DNA from: Roseomonas acroporae
GTDB lineage: Bacteria; Pseudomonadota; Alphaproteobacteria; Acetobacterales; Acetobacteraceae
Length of the DNA stretch: 64,000 nucleotides
Assembly: GCF_023223525.1 (NCBI RefSeq)
Contig: NZ_JALPRX010000086.1
Coordinates: 1-64,000 of the forward strand
Reading direction: 5' to 3'
Below, piece after piece: positions 50,057-58,185 of the stretch. Position 1 is the first letter of the stretch; every line of letters starts with the position of its first letter. The notes beneath the pieces are model-generated. The model was not told where the DNA came from. It saw nothing but the letters and a program-made list of their open reading frames with translations, and did no database searches. A program made the translations under genes and the position numbers.

Positions 50057-50493
50057 CAGTCGGCTACTCCGCGTGGGAAGAAGGCTTGTTGGGCTTGGGC
50101 CGCGCCGCCGCCACGCCGCCCCGGGGCCTGGCGGTGGGGCACGGCGCCCGCCGGAACCCGGCGGCCCGGGGGGCCGGCACGGGGCGGGGGACGGGGAGCG
50201 GACCCCGGGGCGGATCCCCGGGCCGCGCCCCGTGCCGAGCGGACGTCGGGAGCGGCGCGGGGTTCCCCGGCCGGAGCGCTCCGGCCGCCATCGCCCGCGG
50301 CCGCCGCCGTCCGACCGGCGGGCATGGTGTCACCGCTCGGGCCGCCGCGCCATGGGCCAGGAAGGCCGGGGCCGGAACGGTCGAGAGAAGAGGTCGGGGG
50401 GACCGAACGGGGGACGGGCGGGAGCCGGAAAACCGGCCGCGGACGAGCCCGAGGGGCGGGCGGCGTGCCGCCCGCCCCTCCGGCGGTCGGCCG
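50057..50493. other. Spacer between hflC and the DegP-like gene, no gene seen
   Basis: This 437-base GC-rich stretch contains several simple inverted repeats (for example around 50205-50235) but no acceptable gene. Many relatives have a small DUF2065 membrane protein here. The minus-strand frames in this gap encode only Arg/Ala/Pro-rich sequence with no hydrophobic helix, so that gene is judged absent. Confidence 0.5.
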
Positions 50494-51546
50494 CTACTGC
50501 GGCGTGGCGGCGGGGGCCGGCGCCGGGGGCTGCGCCGCCGGGGAGGGCGTCCCCGGCGCGGCACCGGAAGGCGGCGCGCCGAGCGGCGGGATGACACCCG
50601 GCACGGGCGGCGCGCGCGGCTCCAGCGGCGGCTCCGGCACGCGCGGCGGCGAGGGCACCGGCGCCGCGGCCGGGTTGGAGCGCACCGCGGGCGCCTCGCG
50701 GAAGTAGCGGAACAGCGCCGAATCCGGCGTCAGCACCATCCGCGTCTCGCCCTCGCTGAAGGCGGTGCGATAGGCCTGCATGGTGCGCCAGAACTGGAAG
50801 AAGGCCGGGTCCTTGCTGAAGGCGCTGGCGAAGATGCGGATCGCATCCTGCTCGCCCTGGCCGCGCAGCACGTCCGCCTGCGCCTGGCCCTCGGCCAGGA
50901 TCACCGTCCGCTCGCGGTCGGCGGAGGCGCGCACGCGGGCCGCCACCTCGGCGCCCTCGGCGCGCTGCTCGCGCGCCACGCGCTCGCGCTCGGACTGCAT
51001 GCGCGAGAGGATGGCCTGGGTGTTCTCCTCCGGCAGGTCGGCGCGGCGGATGCGCACGTCCACCACCTCGATGCCGAAGCGCTGCGCCTCCTCGTTCACC
51101 TGCCGCTGGATCTCGTTCATGATCCTGAGCCGGTCGGTCGAGAGCACCGCGATCAGGGTCTCGCCGCCGAGCACGCGGCGCAGCGCCGAGGACATGATCG
51201 AGGAGAGGCGCGCGCGGATGCCGGCCTCGTTGGCGCCGACCGTCTGGTAGTACTGCAGCGGGTTGGTGATGCGGAAGCGCGCGAAGCTGTCCACGATCAG
51301 CCGCCGCTGGTCGCCCAGGATGACCTCCTCGCCCGGCGCCTCGAAGTCGAGCAGGCGGCGGTCGAAGGTGGTGACGGACTGGATGAACGGCACCTTGGCG
51401 GCGAGGCCCGGCTCCTGGATCACGCGGATCGGCTGGCCGAACTGCGTCACCAGCACCTGCTGCGTCTGGTTCACCGTGAAGAGGGACGAGGCCGCGACCA
51501 GCACGATCACGGCCAGCGCCACGAGCAGCCCGAGGGAGCGCGTCAT
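50494..51546 (-). CDS. hflC: HflC, SPFH-domain modulator of the FtsH protease
   Basis: HflC forms with HflK a large periplasm-facing cage around FtsH at the inner membrane. The 350-residue protein has an N-terminal membrane helix (LGLLVALAVIVLVAASSLFTV), an SPFH/band-7 domain (NQTQQVLVTQFGQPIRVIQEPGLAAKVPFIQSVTTFDRRLLDFEAPGEEV), a long coiled coil, and a Pro/Ala-rich tail of about 60 residues. Its start overlaps the hflK stop (ATGA), so the two are coupled. Confidence 0.95.
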   Translation of the reverse strand: MTRSLGLLVALAVIVLVAASSLFTVNQTQQVLVTQFGQPIRVIQEPGLAAKVPFIQSVTTFDRRLLDFEAPGEEVILGDQRRLIVDSFARFRITNPLQYYQTVGANEAGIRARLSSIMSSALRRVLGGETLIAVLSTDRLRIMNEIQRQVNEEAQRFGIEVVDVRIRRADLPEENTQAILSRMQSERERVAREQRAEGAEVAARVRASADRERTVILAEGQAQADVLRGQGEQDAIRIFASAFSKDPAFFQFWRTMQAYRTAFSEGETRMVLTPDSALFRYFREAPAVRSNPAAAPVPSPPRVPEPPLEPRAPPVPGVIPPLGAPPSGAAPGTPSPAAQPPAPAPAATPQ

Positions 51547-52784
51547 CGCGTCGCCCCCCCGCCCTGGCCGGCGGCCGGCCGGGCCGGCTGGACCACCGCG
51601 GGCTGCTGGCCGGGCGGCGCCGGCAGCGGCCTGCCGCCGCGCCCGCCCTCGTTCAGCGGCAGGAACGGGATCAGCCCCTGCAGGCGGTCATCGACCACGA
51701 TCTTCGGGTTCAGCCGCAGGATCTCCTCCATCGTCTCGAGGTACATGCGCTGCACCGTGATGTCCTGCGCCTGCTGGTAGGCGCTGAGCACGTAGAGGAA
51801 GCGCTGCGTCTCGCCGTTGGCGCGCGCCACCTGCGTCTCGCGGTAGCCGGTCGCCTCCTGGATCAGCCGCTGCGCCTCGCCGCGCGCGCGGGGGACGATG
51901 TCGTTGCGGTAGCTCTCGGCCTCGTTGCGGGCGCGCTCGCGGTCGGCGGCGGCGCGCTGCACGTCGCGGAACGCCTCGATCACGGCGCCCGGCGGGTCCA
52001 CCTTCTGCAGCTGGACCTGGAGGATCTCCACGCCCGAATTGTACTGGTCCATGATCGCCTGGGCGCCCTGGCGCACCTGCTGCTCGATCTGCGCGCGCGC
52101 CTCGGTCAGCGCCGGCTGGATCGGCGTGCGGCCGATCACCTCGCGCATCATGCTCTCGGCGGCCGACTTCACCGTCTGGTCCGGGTTGCGCGTGCTGAAC
52201 AGGTAGCGGCCCACATCGCCGACGCGCCAGAACACGGCGAAGTCGATGTCGATGATGTTCTCGTCGCCGGTGAGCATCATGCTCTCCTCCAGCACGTCGC
52301 GCGCCGGGGTCGGCCGCTGCACCGGGCTGTCGCCCGAGGCGCGGAAGCCGACGTCGACGCGGCGGATGCCGGTGACGTTGGGCGTCATCACGGATTCGAC
52401 CGGCCAGGGGATGTGGTAGTTCAGGCCCGGCGGCGCGGTGCGGTCGAAGCGCCCGAAGCGCAGCACCACGCCCTGCTCGTAGGGCTGCACGCGGTAGAAG
52501 CCGCTCGCCGCCCAGACCGCCAGCACCAGCACGGCCAGCAGGCCGATGCCCTTGCCGCTTCCCCAGCGGCGCGGCAGCACGCGGCGCACGGAGTCCTGCG
52601 CCTGGCGGATCAGCTCGTCGAAGTCGGGGCCGCGGCCGCCGCCGCCGGGCGAACCCCAGGGGCCGCCGGACTGGCCGCCGCCGGAGGGACCGCCCGGGCG
52701 CGGGTTGCCCCAGGGGCTGGGCCCGCGCCCACCATCCCCCTGGCCGCCGCCCGGTTTCGAGCCGCCATTGTTGTTCCAGGGCAT
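51543..52784 (-). CDS. hflK: HflK, SPFH-domain modulator of the FtsH protease
   Basis: The 413-residue partner of HflC begins MPWNNNGGSKPGGGQGDGG, the usual Gly/Asn/Pro-rich cytoplasmic tail. It has a membrane helix (GIGLLAVLVLAVWAASGFYRV), then the SPFH domain (VQPYEQGVVLRFGRFDRTAPPGLNYHIPWPVESV) and a coiled coil (AAADRERARNEAESYRNDIVPRARGEAQRLIQEATGYRE). ATG 52784 is the family start; the frame upstream to 52940 is not conserved. The gene is divergent from mrp across 284 bases. Confidence 0.95.
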   Translation of the reverse strand: MPWNNNGGSKPGGGQGDGGRGPSPWGNPRPGGPSGGGQSGGPWGSPGGGGRGPDFDELIRQAQDSVRRVLPRRWGSGKGIGLLAVLVLAVWAASGFYRVQPYEQGVVLRFGRFDRTAPPGLNYHIPWPVESVMTPNVTGIRRVDVGFRASGDSPVQRPTPARDVLEESMMLTGDENIIDIDFAVFWRVGDVGRYLFSTRNPDQTVKSAAESMMREVIGRTPIQPALTEARAQIEQQVRQGAQAIMDQYNSGVEILQVQLQKVDPPGAVIEAFRDVQRAAADRERARNEAESYRNDIVPRARGEAQRLIQEATGYRETQVARANGETQRFLYVLSAYQQAQDITVQRMYLETMEEILRLNPKIVVDDRLQGLIPFLPLNEGGRGGRPLPAPPGQQPAVVQPARPAAGQGGGATR

Positions 52785-53068
52785 CGGGTCGTGCGCCTCC
52801 GTTCCCGTCCAATCGTTGTCGGCCGTACCGGAACCCGGCGCTGCGCGGGAGGGGGTGCATGCGCGACGCGGCCCGGCCATATCAACCCGGGTCGGGCTCC
52901 GGCACCCGGCGGCCCGTGCTGAGCAGGGCGCGCCCGGCACGCCGGAGACGACGCCGTCGCCACGGCGCGCGAACCCACCGCCACGAGGCCCGCGCGAGCG
53001 GGCACCATGGCGGGTGACTCCCGGCGAGGCGGCCGCGATATTGGTCGAAGACAGAGGTTTTTCAAGCG

Positions 53069-54241
53069 ATGGCTGAAACAGGACCGGAGGCGGCCGGAGG
53101 GCTGGCGGAGGCCGTGCGCACCGCGCTGCGGCAGGTGCACGACCCCGAATCCGGGCGGAACCTGGTCGAATCGGGGATGGTGCAGGGCCTCACCGCCCGC
53201 GACGGCCTCGTGCAATTCGCCCTGGAGGTGCCGCGCGAGCGCGCGCCCACGATGGAACCGCTCCGTGCCGCCGCCGAGCGCGCCGCCGCCGCCGTGCCCG
53301 GCGTGCTGAGCGCCACGGCCGTGCTCACCGCCCATCGCCCCGCCCCCGGCGGCGGCATCCGCCGCGAGTCCGGTCCGGCAGGCGGGCACGGGCAGGCGGC
53401 GCCCGGCCACGCCCATGGCGCGCCGAAGGGCGTCGGCCCCGGCGGCGCGCCGCTGCTGCCCGGGGTGAAGGCCGTGGTCGCCGTCGCCTCCGGCAAGGGC
53501 GGCGTCGGCAAGTCCACCACCGCCGTCAACCTCGCCGTGGCGCTGGCCGCGCAGGGGCTGCGCACCGGGCTGCTGGACGCCGACATCTACGGCCCCTCCC
53601 TGCCCCGCATGCTCGGCCTGAATGCGCGCCCGGCGGTCGAGGGGCAGCGCCTGCACCCGCTCTCGCGCTGGGGCCTCAAGGCCATGTCGATCGGCTTCCT
53701 GGTCGAGGAGGAGACGCCGATGATCTGGCGCGGCCCGATGGTGATGGGCGCGCTGGAGCAGATGCTCGGCCAGGTGGAGTGGGGCGAGCTCGACATCCTC
53801 GTCGTGGACATGCCCCCCGGCACCGGCGACGCGCAGCTCACCATGAGCCAGCGCGTCCCCCTCGCCGGCGCCGTCATCGTCTCCACGCCGCAGGACGTGG
53901 CGCTGATCGACGCGCGCCGCGGCGTGCGCATGTTCGAGAAGGTGCGCGTGCCCGTGCTCGGCCTGATCGAGAACATGAGCTACTTCTGCTGCCCCGCCTG
54001 CGGCCATCGCGCGGAGATCTTCGGCCATGGCGGCGCGCGTGCCGAGGCGGCGCGCATGGGCGTCGAATTCCTGGGCGAGCTGCCGCTGCGCCTCGCCATC
54101 CGCGAGCTGGCCGATGCCGGCACCCCGATCGTCGCCGCCCGGCCGGAAAGCGAGGAGGCCCGCGCCTATGCCGGCATGGCGGCGCGCCTCTGGGAGAAGG
54201 TGTCCGAACCCGCCGCCGGCCCGCGCATCGTCGTGGAGTAA
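53069..54241 (+). CDS. apbC: Iron-sulfur cluster carrier ATPase (Mrp/ApbC)
   Basis: Mrp/ApbC loads Fe-S clusters on apo-proteins. The 390-residue protein has an N-terminal MIP18/DUF59 domain (VRTALRQVHDPESGRNLVESGMVQGL), a linker rich in Gly/His/Pro (about residues 92-130), and a MinD-like ATPase domain with deviant Walker A SGKGGVGKST (GKGGVGKS at 142-149). DADIYGPSLPRMLGL, VDMPPGTGDAQLTMSQ and the cluster-binding CxxC in MSYFCCPACGHRAEIFG follow. The last bases of the gene are duplicated downstream as a tandem repeat. Confidence 0.95.
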   Translation: MAETGPEAAGGLAEAVRTALRQVHDPESGRNLVESGMVQGLTARDGLVQFALEVPRERAPTMEPLRAAAERAAAAVPGVLSATAVLTAHRPAPGGGIRRESGPAGGHGQAAPGHAHGAPKGVGPGGAPLLPGVKAVVAVASGKGGVGKSTTAVNLAVALAAQGLRTGLLDADIYGPSLPRMLGLNARPAVEGQRLHPLSRWGLKAMSIGFLVEEETPMIWRGPMVMGALEQMLGQVEWGELDILVVDMPPGTGDAQLTMSQRVPLAGAVIVSTPQDVALIDARRGVRMFEKVRVPVLGLIENMSYFCCPACGHRAEIFGHGGARAEAARMGVEFLGELPLRLAIRELADAGTPIVAARPESEEARAYAGMAARLWEKVSEPAAGPRIVVE

Positions 54242-54314
54242 CCGCGCGGAGTGTAACGTGGAGTAGCCGCGCGGAGTGTAACGTGGAGTAGCCACCCGGA
54301 GAGGGCGTGGAGTA
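54234..54314 (+). repeat. 25-base tandem repeat at the 3' end of apbC
   Basis: The final coding bases GTGGAGTA are repeated downstream as two near-perfect 25-base units (54241-54265 and 54266-54290, core CCGCGCGGAGTGTAACGTGG) and one degenerate 24-base copy ending at 54314. Each unit carries in-frame or adjacent TAA/TAG triplets, so the gene end is followed by a series of backup stops. It lies directly before the acyl-CoA dehydrogenase gene. Confidence 0.85.
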
Positions 54315-54350
54315 GCTTCCCCCGGAAGATCAAGGTTCCGGGGAACGCCC

Positions 54351-56075
54351 ATGCACATCCGCCCGCCCTCCCCTTCTCCCGCGCCGCCGGTCGGCGCCGA
54401 GGCCGTGCCCGACAGCTTCGGCATCAACCTCCACCGCGCCGACCCCACCCTGGCGCGCCTCGCCGGCCTCTACCTGCCGGCCGACCTCGCCGCCCACCTC
54501 GCGCCGCATCTCGACCGGCTCGGCGCGCTGGCCGGCGGCGAGCTGGACGCGCTGGCCCGCGAGGCGGACCGCAACCACCCCGTCCTGCAGCCGCGCACAA
54601 GGCGCGGCGAGGACATCCAGCGCATCGACTACCACCCGGCCTACCGCGCCATGGAGCGGCTGGCCTTCGGCGAGTACGGGCTGGCCGCCCTGTCGCACCG
54701 CGCGGGCGTGCTGGGCTGGAAGGCGCCGATGCCGGCCGCCGCCAAGTACGCGCTCACCTACCTGTTCGTGCAGGCGGAATTCGGCCTCTGCTGCCCGGTC
54801 AGCATGACCGACAGCCTGACGCGCACGCTGCGCAAATTCGGCGCGCCCGAGCTGGTCGCCCGCTACCTGCCCGCGCTGACCAGCCAGGACCTCGACGCGC
54901 TGAGCCAGGGCGCCATGTTCATGACCGAGCAGGGCGCGGGCTCCGACGTCGGCGCCACCGCCGTCATGGCCGCGCCCAACCCGGACGGCACCTGGGCGCT
55001 GACGGGCGACAAGTGGTTCTGCTCCAACGCCGATGCCGGCCTCGCCATGGTGCTCGCGCGCCGCGCGGACGGCCCGCCCGGCCTCAAGGGCGTCTCGCTC
55101 TTCCTGCTGCCGCGCACCCTGCCGGACGGCTCGGCCAACCGCTACCGGATCGTGCGGCTGAAGGACAAGCTCGGCACCCGTTCCATGGCCAGCGGCGAGG
55201 TGCGCCTCGAAGGGGCGACCGCCTACCTCGTCGGCGATCCCGGCGCGGGCTTCCGGCAGATGGCCGACATGGTCAACAATTCCCGCCTCTCCAACGGCGT
55301 GCGCGCCGCCGGCATGATGCGCCGCGCGACCACGGAGGCGATCTTCATCGCCACCCGCCGCGTCGCCTTCGGCCGCCGCCTGATCGAGATGCCGCTGATG
55401 CGGCGCCAGCTTTGCAAGATGCTGGTCCGCGCCGAGCAGGCGCGCAGCATGATGTTCCAGACCGCCGACGCGCTGCGCCGCGCCGATGCCGGCGAGGATG
55501 GCGCCTACCCGCTGCTGCGCATCCTGACGCCGCTCATCAAGTTCCGCGCCTGCCGCGACGCGCGCATGGTCACCGGCGACGCCATGGAGGTGCGCGGCGG
55601 CTGCGGCTACATCGAGGAATTCTCCGACGCGCGGCTGCTGCGCGACGCGCATCTCGGCAGCATCTGGGAGGGGACGAGCAACATCGTGGCGCTCGACGTG
55701 CTGCGCGCCGCGCAGCGCGAGGGCGCGCTGCCGGTGCTGCGCGACCATGTGCGCGGCCTGCTCGGCAATGCCGGCACGCTGCCCGAGGCGCCCGCGGCGC
55801 TGGACCGCGCCGTGGCCCTCGCGGAGCGCGCCCAGGCGGAGCCGGCGCTGGCCCGCCAGGCCGCCTCGGCGCTCTACCACCTCACCTCGGCCGCCGCGAT
55901 GGCCTGGGAGGCGGCGCGCCTGAACGACCCGGACCGCGCCGCCCTGGCCGCCATGGTGCTGCGCCACCGCGTGCTGCCGCGCGACCCGCTGGAGGCCGGG
56001 GACCCGGATGCCGAGGCCGCCGCCACGATCCTCGCCAACGCGGCCGCGGCGCTGGAAGCGGGGCTGCCGGCATGA
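54351..56075 (+). CDS. AidB-like acyl-CoA dehydrogenase
   Basis: The 574-residue flavoprotein is longer than ordinary acyl-CoA dehydrogenases and matches the AidB/ACAD-like subfamily: N-terminal segment (LARLAGLYLPADLAAHLAPHLDRLG), HPVLQPRTRRGEDIQRIDYHPAYRAMER, the FAD-binding FMTEQGAGSDVGAT near residue 188, WFCSNADAGLAMVLARR, and VRGGCGYIEEFSDARLLRDAHLGSIWEGTSNIVALDVLRA near 420 with the catalytic Glu region. The substrate is uncertain. CCGGAA/TTCCGG can form a hairpin just before the start. The stop overlaps the next gene (ATGA), coupling it with a Bug binding protein. Confidence 0.9.
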   Translation: MHIRPPSPSPAPPVGAEAVPDSFGINLHRADPTLARLAGLYLPADLAAHLAPHLDRLGALAGGELDALAREADRNHPVLQPRTRRGEDIQRIDYHPAYRAMERLAFGEYGLAALSHRAGVLGWKAPMPAAAKYALTYLFVQAEFGLCCPVSMTDSLTRTLRKFGAPELVARYLPALTSQDLDALSQGAMFMTEQGAGSDVGATAVMAAPNPDGTWALTGDKWFCSNADAGLAMVLARRADGPPGLKGVSLFLLPRTLPDGSANRYRIVRLKDKLGTRSMASGEVRLEGATAYLVGDPGAGFRQMADMVNNSRLSNGVRAAGMMRRATTEAIFIATRRVAFGRRLIEMPLMRRQLCKMLVRAEQARSMMFQTADALRRADAGEDGAYPLLRILTPLIKFRACRDARMVTGDAMEVRGGCGYIEEFSDARLLRDAHLGSIWEGTSNIVALDVLRAAQREGALPVLRDHVRGLLGNAGTLPEAPAALDRAVALAERAQAEPALARQAASALYHLTSAAAMAWEAARLNDPDRAALAAMVLRHRVLPRDPLEAGDPDAEAAATILANAAAALEAGLPA

Positions 56076-57037
56076 TCGCGCGCCGCTCGGCGCTCGCCGC
56101 GCCCCTCCTCCTCGCCCTGCCCGCGCGGGCGCAGCCCGCCGGCAACGCGCGCCCGGTCACGCTGGTCGTGCCCTTCGCCCCCGGCGGCCCCACCGACCTG
56201 ATCGCCCGCCGGCTCGCCCTCAGCCTGCACCCGCTGCTCGGCGAGACCGTGCTGGTCGAGAACCGCGCCGGCGCCGGCGGCAATGTCGGCGCGGAAGCGG
56301 TCGCCCGCGCCGCGCCGGACGGGCGCACCGTGCTGTTCGGCACCTCCGGCCCGCTCGCCATCAACAGGGCGCTCTACCCAGGCCAGACCTACGACCCGGT
56401 GAAGGACTTCTCGCCGATCGCGCCGCTCGGGCGCATCCCCAACGTGCTGGCGGTGAACCCGAACATCCAGGCGCGCGACGTGCAGGCGCTGATCGCCCTG
56501 GACAAGGGCGGGGAGCGGCTCTCCTTCGGCTCCTCCGGCAACGGCGCCTCCTCGCACCTCGCCGGCGCGCTGTTCAACCGCATGGCGGGGACGCATTTCG
56601 AGCACGTCCCCTATCGCGGCACCGGCCCGGCGCTGAACGACGCGCTGGCCGGCCACGTCGCCATGGTGTTCACCGACGTGCTGACCGCGCTGCCGCACGT
56701 GCAGGAGGGCCGGCTGCGCGCCCTCGGCGTCACCACGCTGCAACGCTCGCCCGTGCTGCCGGACCTGCCCACCATCGCCGAGCAGGGGCTGCCCGGCTAC
56801 GACGCCTCGGTCTTCTTCGGCCTCGTCGTGCCCGCCGCGACCCCGGCCGCCGCGCGCGAGACGCTGCGCGCCGCCCTCGCCAGCGCCCTGGCCGAGCCGG
56901 AGCTGCGCCGCACGCTGGAGGGCCAGGGCATGCAGATCGCATCCGCGATCACGCCGGGCGCGCTCTCCGCGCTGATGGCCGAGGAGACGGAACGCTGGGC
57001 CGTGGTGATCCGCGACACCGGAGCGCGGGCCGACTGA
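56072..57037 (+). CDS. Bug-family tripartite tricarboxylate transporter substrate-binding protein
   Basis: The 321-residue periplasmic receptor has a short signal peptide (LAAPLLLALPARAQ), VTLVVPFAPGGPTDLIARRL, VLVENRAGAGGNVGAEAVARA near residue 60, SFGSSGNGASSHLAGALFNRM, HVPYRGTGPALNDALAGHV and LPTIAEQGLPGYDAS. ATG 56072 overlaps the dehydrogenase stop, so its ligand may be a carboxylate handled by that enzyme, but this is inference. No TctAB permease is nearby. Confidence 0.93.
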   Translation: MIARRSALAAPLLLALPARAQPAGNARPVTLVVPFAPGGPTDLIARRLALSLHPLLGETVLVENRAGAGGNVGAEAVARAAPDGRTVLFGTSGPLAINRALYPGQTYDPVKDFSPIAPLGRIPNVLAVNPNIQARDVQALIALDKGGERLSFGSSGNGASSHLAGALFNRMAGTHFEHVPYRGTGPALNDALAGHVAMVFTDVLTALPHVQEGRLRALGVTTLQRSPVLPDLPTIAEQGLPGYDASVFFGLVVPAATPAAARETLRAALASALAEPELRRTLEGQGMQIASAITPGALSALMAEETERWAVVIRDTGARAD

Positions 57038-57382
57038 CGGCCGCCGGCGGGGGCCCCGCCCTCGCCTGCCCCGCCCTCGCCTGCCCCGTCCGCCGGAAGG
57101 CCCGGTCTCCCGGGCCTCCGCCGGCATCGGCGGTCGAGGCATCCGGGCCTTGCTCCCGCGCGTTTCCGGGGGCCTCGGGGCGAGAAGGCCCGGCCTGGAG
57201 ATGCGCCGGGCGAGACGGACGGGGCGAGACCTTCCCCGCGGGAACCGGAACCGTGCCCGGAGGCCCCCGTGCCGGCCACGCCGTCTTCGTTGCCGCCTTG
57301 ATCCGGATCAAGGCGCCCCCTTGCCGCACCGAGCAACTTCCCGCGCAGCAGCGGGCACGGCCCGCCTGAAAGCAGGAAGAAG
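57038..57382. other. Intergenic region before ompW, with tandem duplication and FNR-type site
   Basis: This 345-base gap holds a two-copy 15-base tandem repeat (CCCCGCCCTCGCCTG, about 57055-57086) and, near its end, a perfect FNR-like palindrome described separately. No gene is seen. The ompW Shine-Dalgarno (AGGAAG) lies at the right edge. Confidence 0.55.
57295..57316 (+). promoter_or_regulatory. Perfect FNR/FnrL-type binding site upstream of ompW
   Basis: The 22-base sequence CGCCTTGATCCGGATCAAGGCG is an exact palindrome and contains TTGAT-N4-ATCAA, the full consensus for FNR-family oxygen sensors. It is centred about 77 bases before the ompW ATG. FNR control of ompW is known in Gammaproteobacteria. 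No promoter boxes could be assigned beside it, so whether it activates or represses is open. Confidence 0.65.
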
Positions 57383-58060
57383 ATGCGCAAGGTTCTTGCG
57401 GGCCGCGTCGCGGCTGTCGCTCTCGCCCTCGGTCTCGCCGCCACTCCCGCGCTGGCGCAGCAGCAGAATCCGATGACCCTCTCCAACCCGGTCCGCGGCT
57501 TCCAGGCCGGCGACATCCTGGTGCGTGGCCGCGTCCTCGTCGTGGCGCCGGAGAATGGCGGCCACACCGACATCGGCGGCCGGCCCGGCGCCAGCACCAC
57601 CGCGACGCCCGAGGTGGACCTCAGCTACTTCATCCTGCCCCAGCTCTCGGTCGAGCTGATCGCCGGCACCACCTACCACGACCTGACCCTGCGCAACTCG
57701 GCGATCGGCAACGTCGATCTCGGCCACACCTGGCTGCTGCCGCCGACCCTGACGCTGCAATACCACCCGCTGCCGCGCGAGCGCTTCAGCCCCTATGTCG
57801 GCGTCGGCGTGAACTACAGCATCTTCTACGGCCAGGGCGGCACCCGCACCCCGCCGGTGAACCGCGTCGCCATCGACAACACCTGGAGCCTCGCGCTCAA
57901 CGCCGGCCTCAACTACGAGATCAACGACCGCTGGGTCGCCAACCTCGACCTCAAGCGCCTCTTCCTGGAGCCGAACGTCAGCGTGAACAGCGGCACCATC
58001 CGCGGCCGCGTCGACCTCAACCCGTGGATCGTCGGCATCGGCATCGGCTACCGCTTCTGA
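57383..58060 (+). CDS. ompW: OmpW-family outer membrane protein
   Basis: The 225-residue protein has a clear signal peptide (VAAVALALGLAATPALAQ) and an eight-stranded barrel pattern: FQAGDILVRGRVLVVAPENGG at the start, VDLSYFILPQLSVELIAGTTYHDL, TLTLQYHPLPRERFSPYVGVGVNYSIFY, and a terminal strand WIVGIGIGYRF ending in Phe, as required for outer-membrane insertion. OmpW channels pass small hydrophobic compounds. AGGAAG precedes ATG 57383. An FNR-type site upstream suggests oxygen-dependent expression. Confidence 0.93.
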   Translation: MRKVLAGRVAAVALALGLAATPALAQQQNPMTLSNPVRGFQAGDILVRGRVLVVAPENGGHTDIGGRPGASTTATPEVDLSYFILPQLSVELIAGTTYHDLTLRNSAIGNVDLGHTWLLPPTLTLQYHPLPRERFSPYVGVGVNYSIFYGQGGTRTPPVNRVAIDNTWSLALNAGLNYEINDRWVANLDLKRLFLEPNVSVNSGTIRGRVDLNPWIVGIGIGYRF

Positions 58061-58185
58061 TCCCTCGACGCGGGAGCGGCCGACACCATCCCGCGCCGTT
58101 CGGGGCGCTCTTCGCTGCCCCCCGGCTGCGCCCCGATCGGAACGCCCCGGCCGCCACCGCGCGGCCGGGGCGGCGCCGTGCCGCG

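Noticed and set aside
50057-50493. Possible DUF2065 gene between hflC and the DegP-like gene, expected from relatives
   Set aside because: No minus-strand frame in the gap has the required two hydrophobic helices; only Arg/Ala/Pro-rich frames exist.
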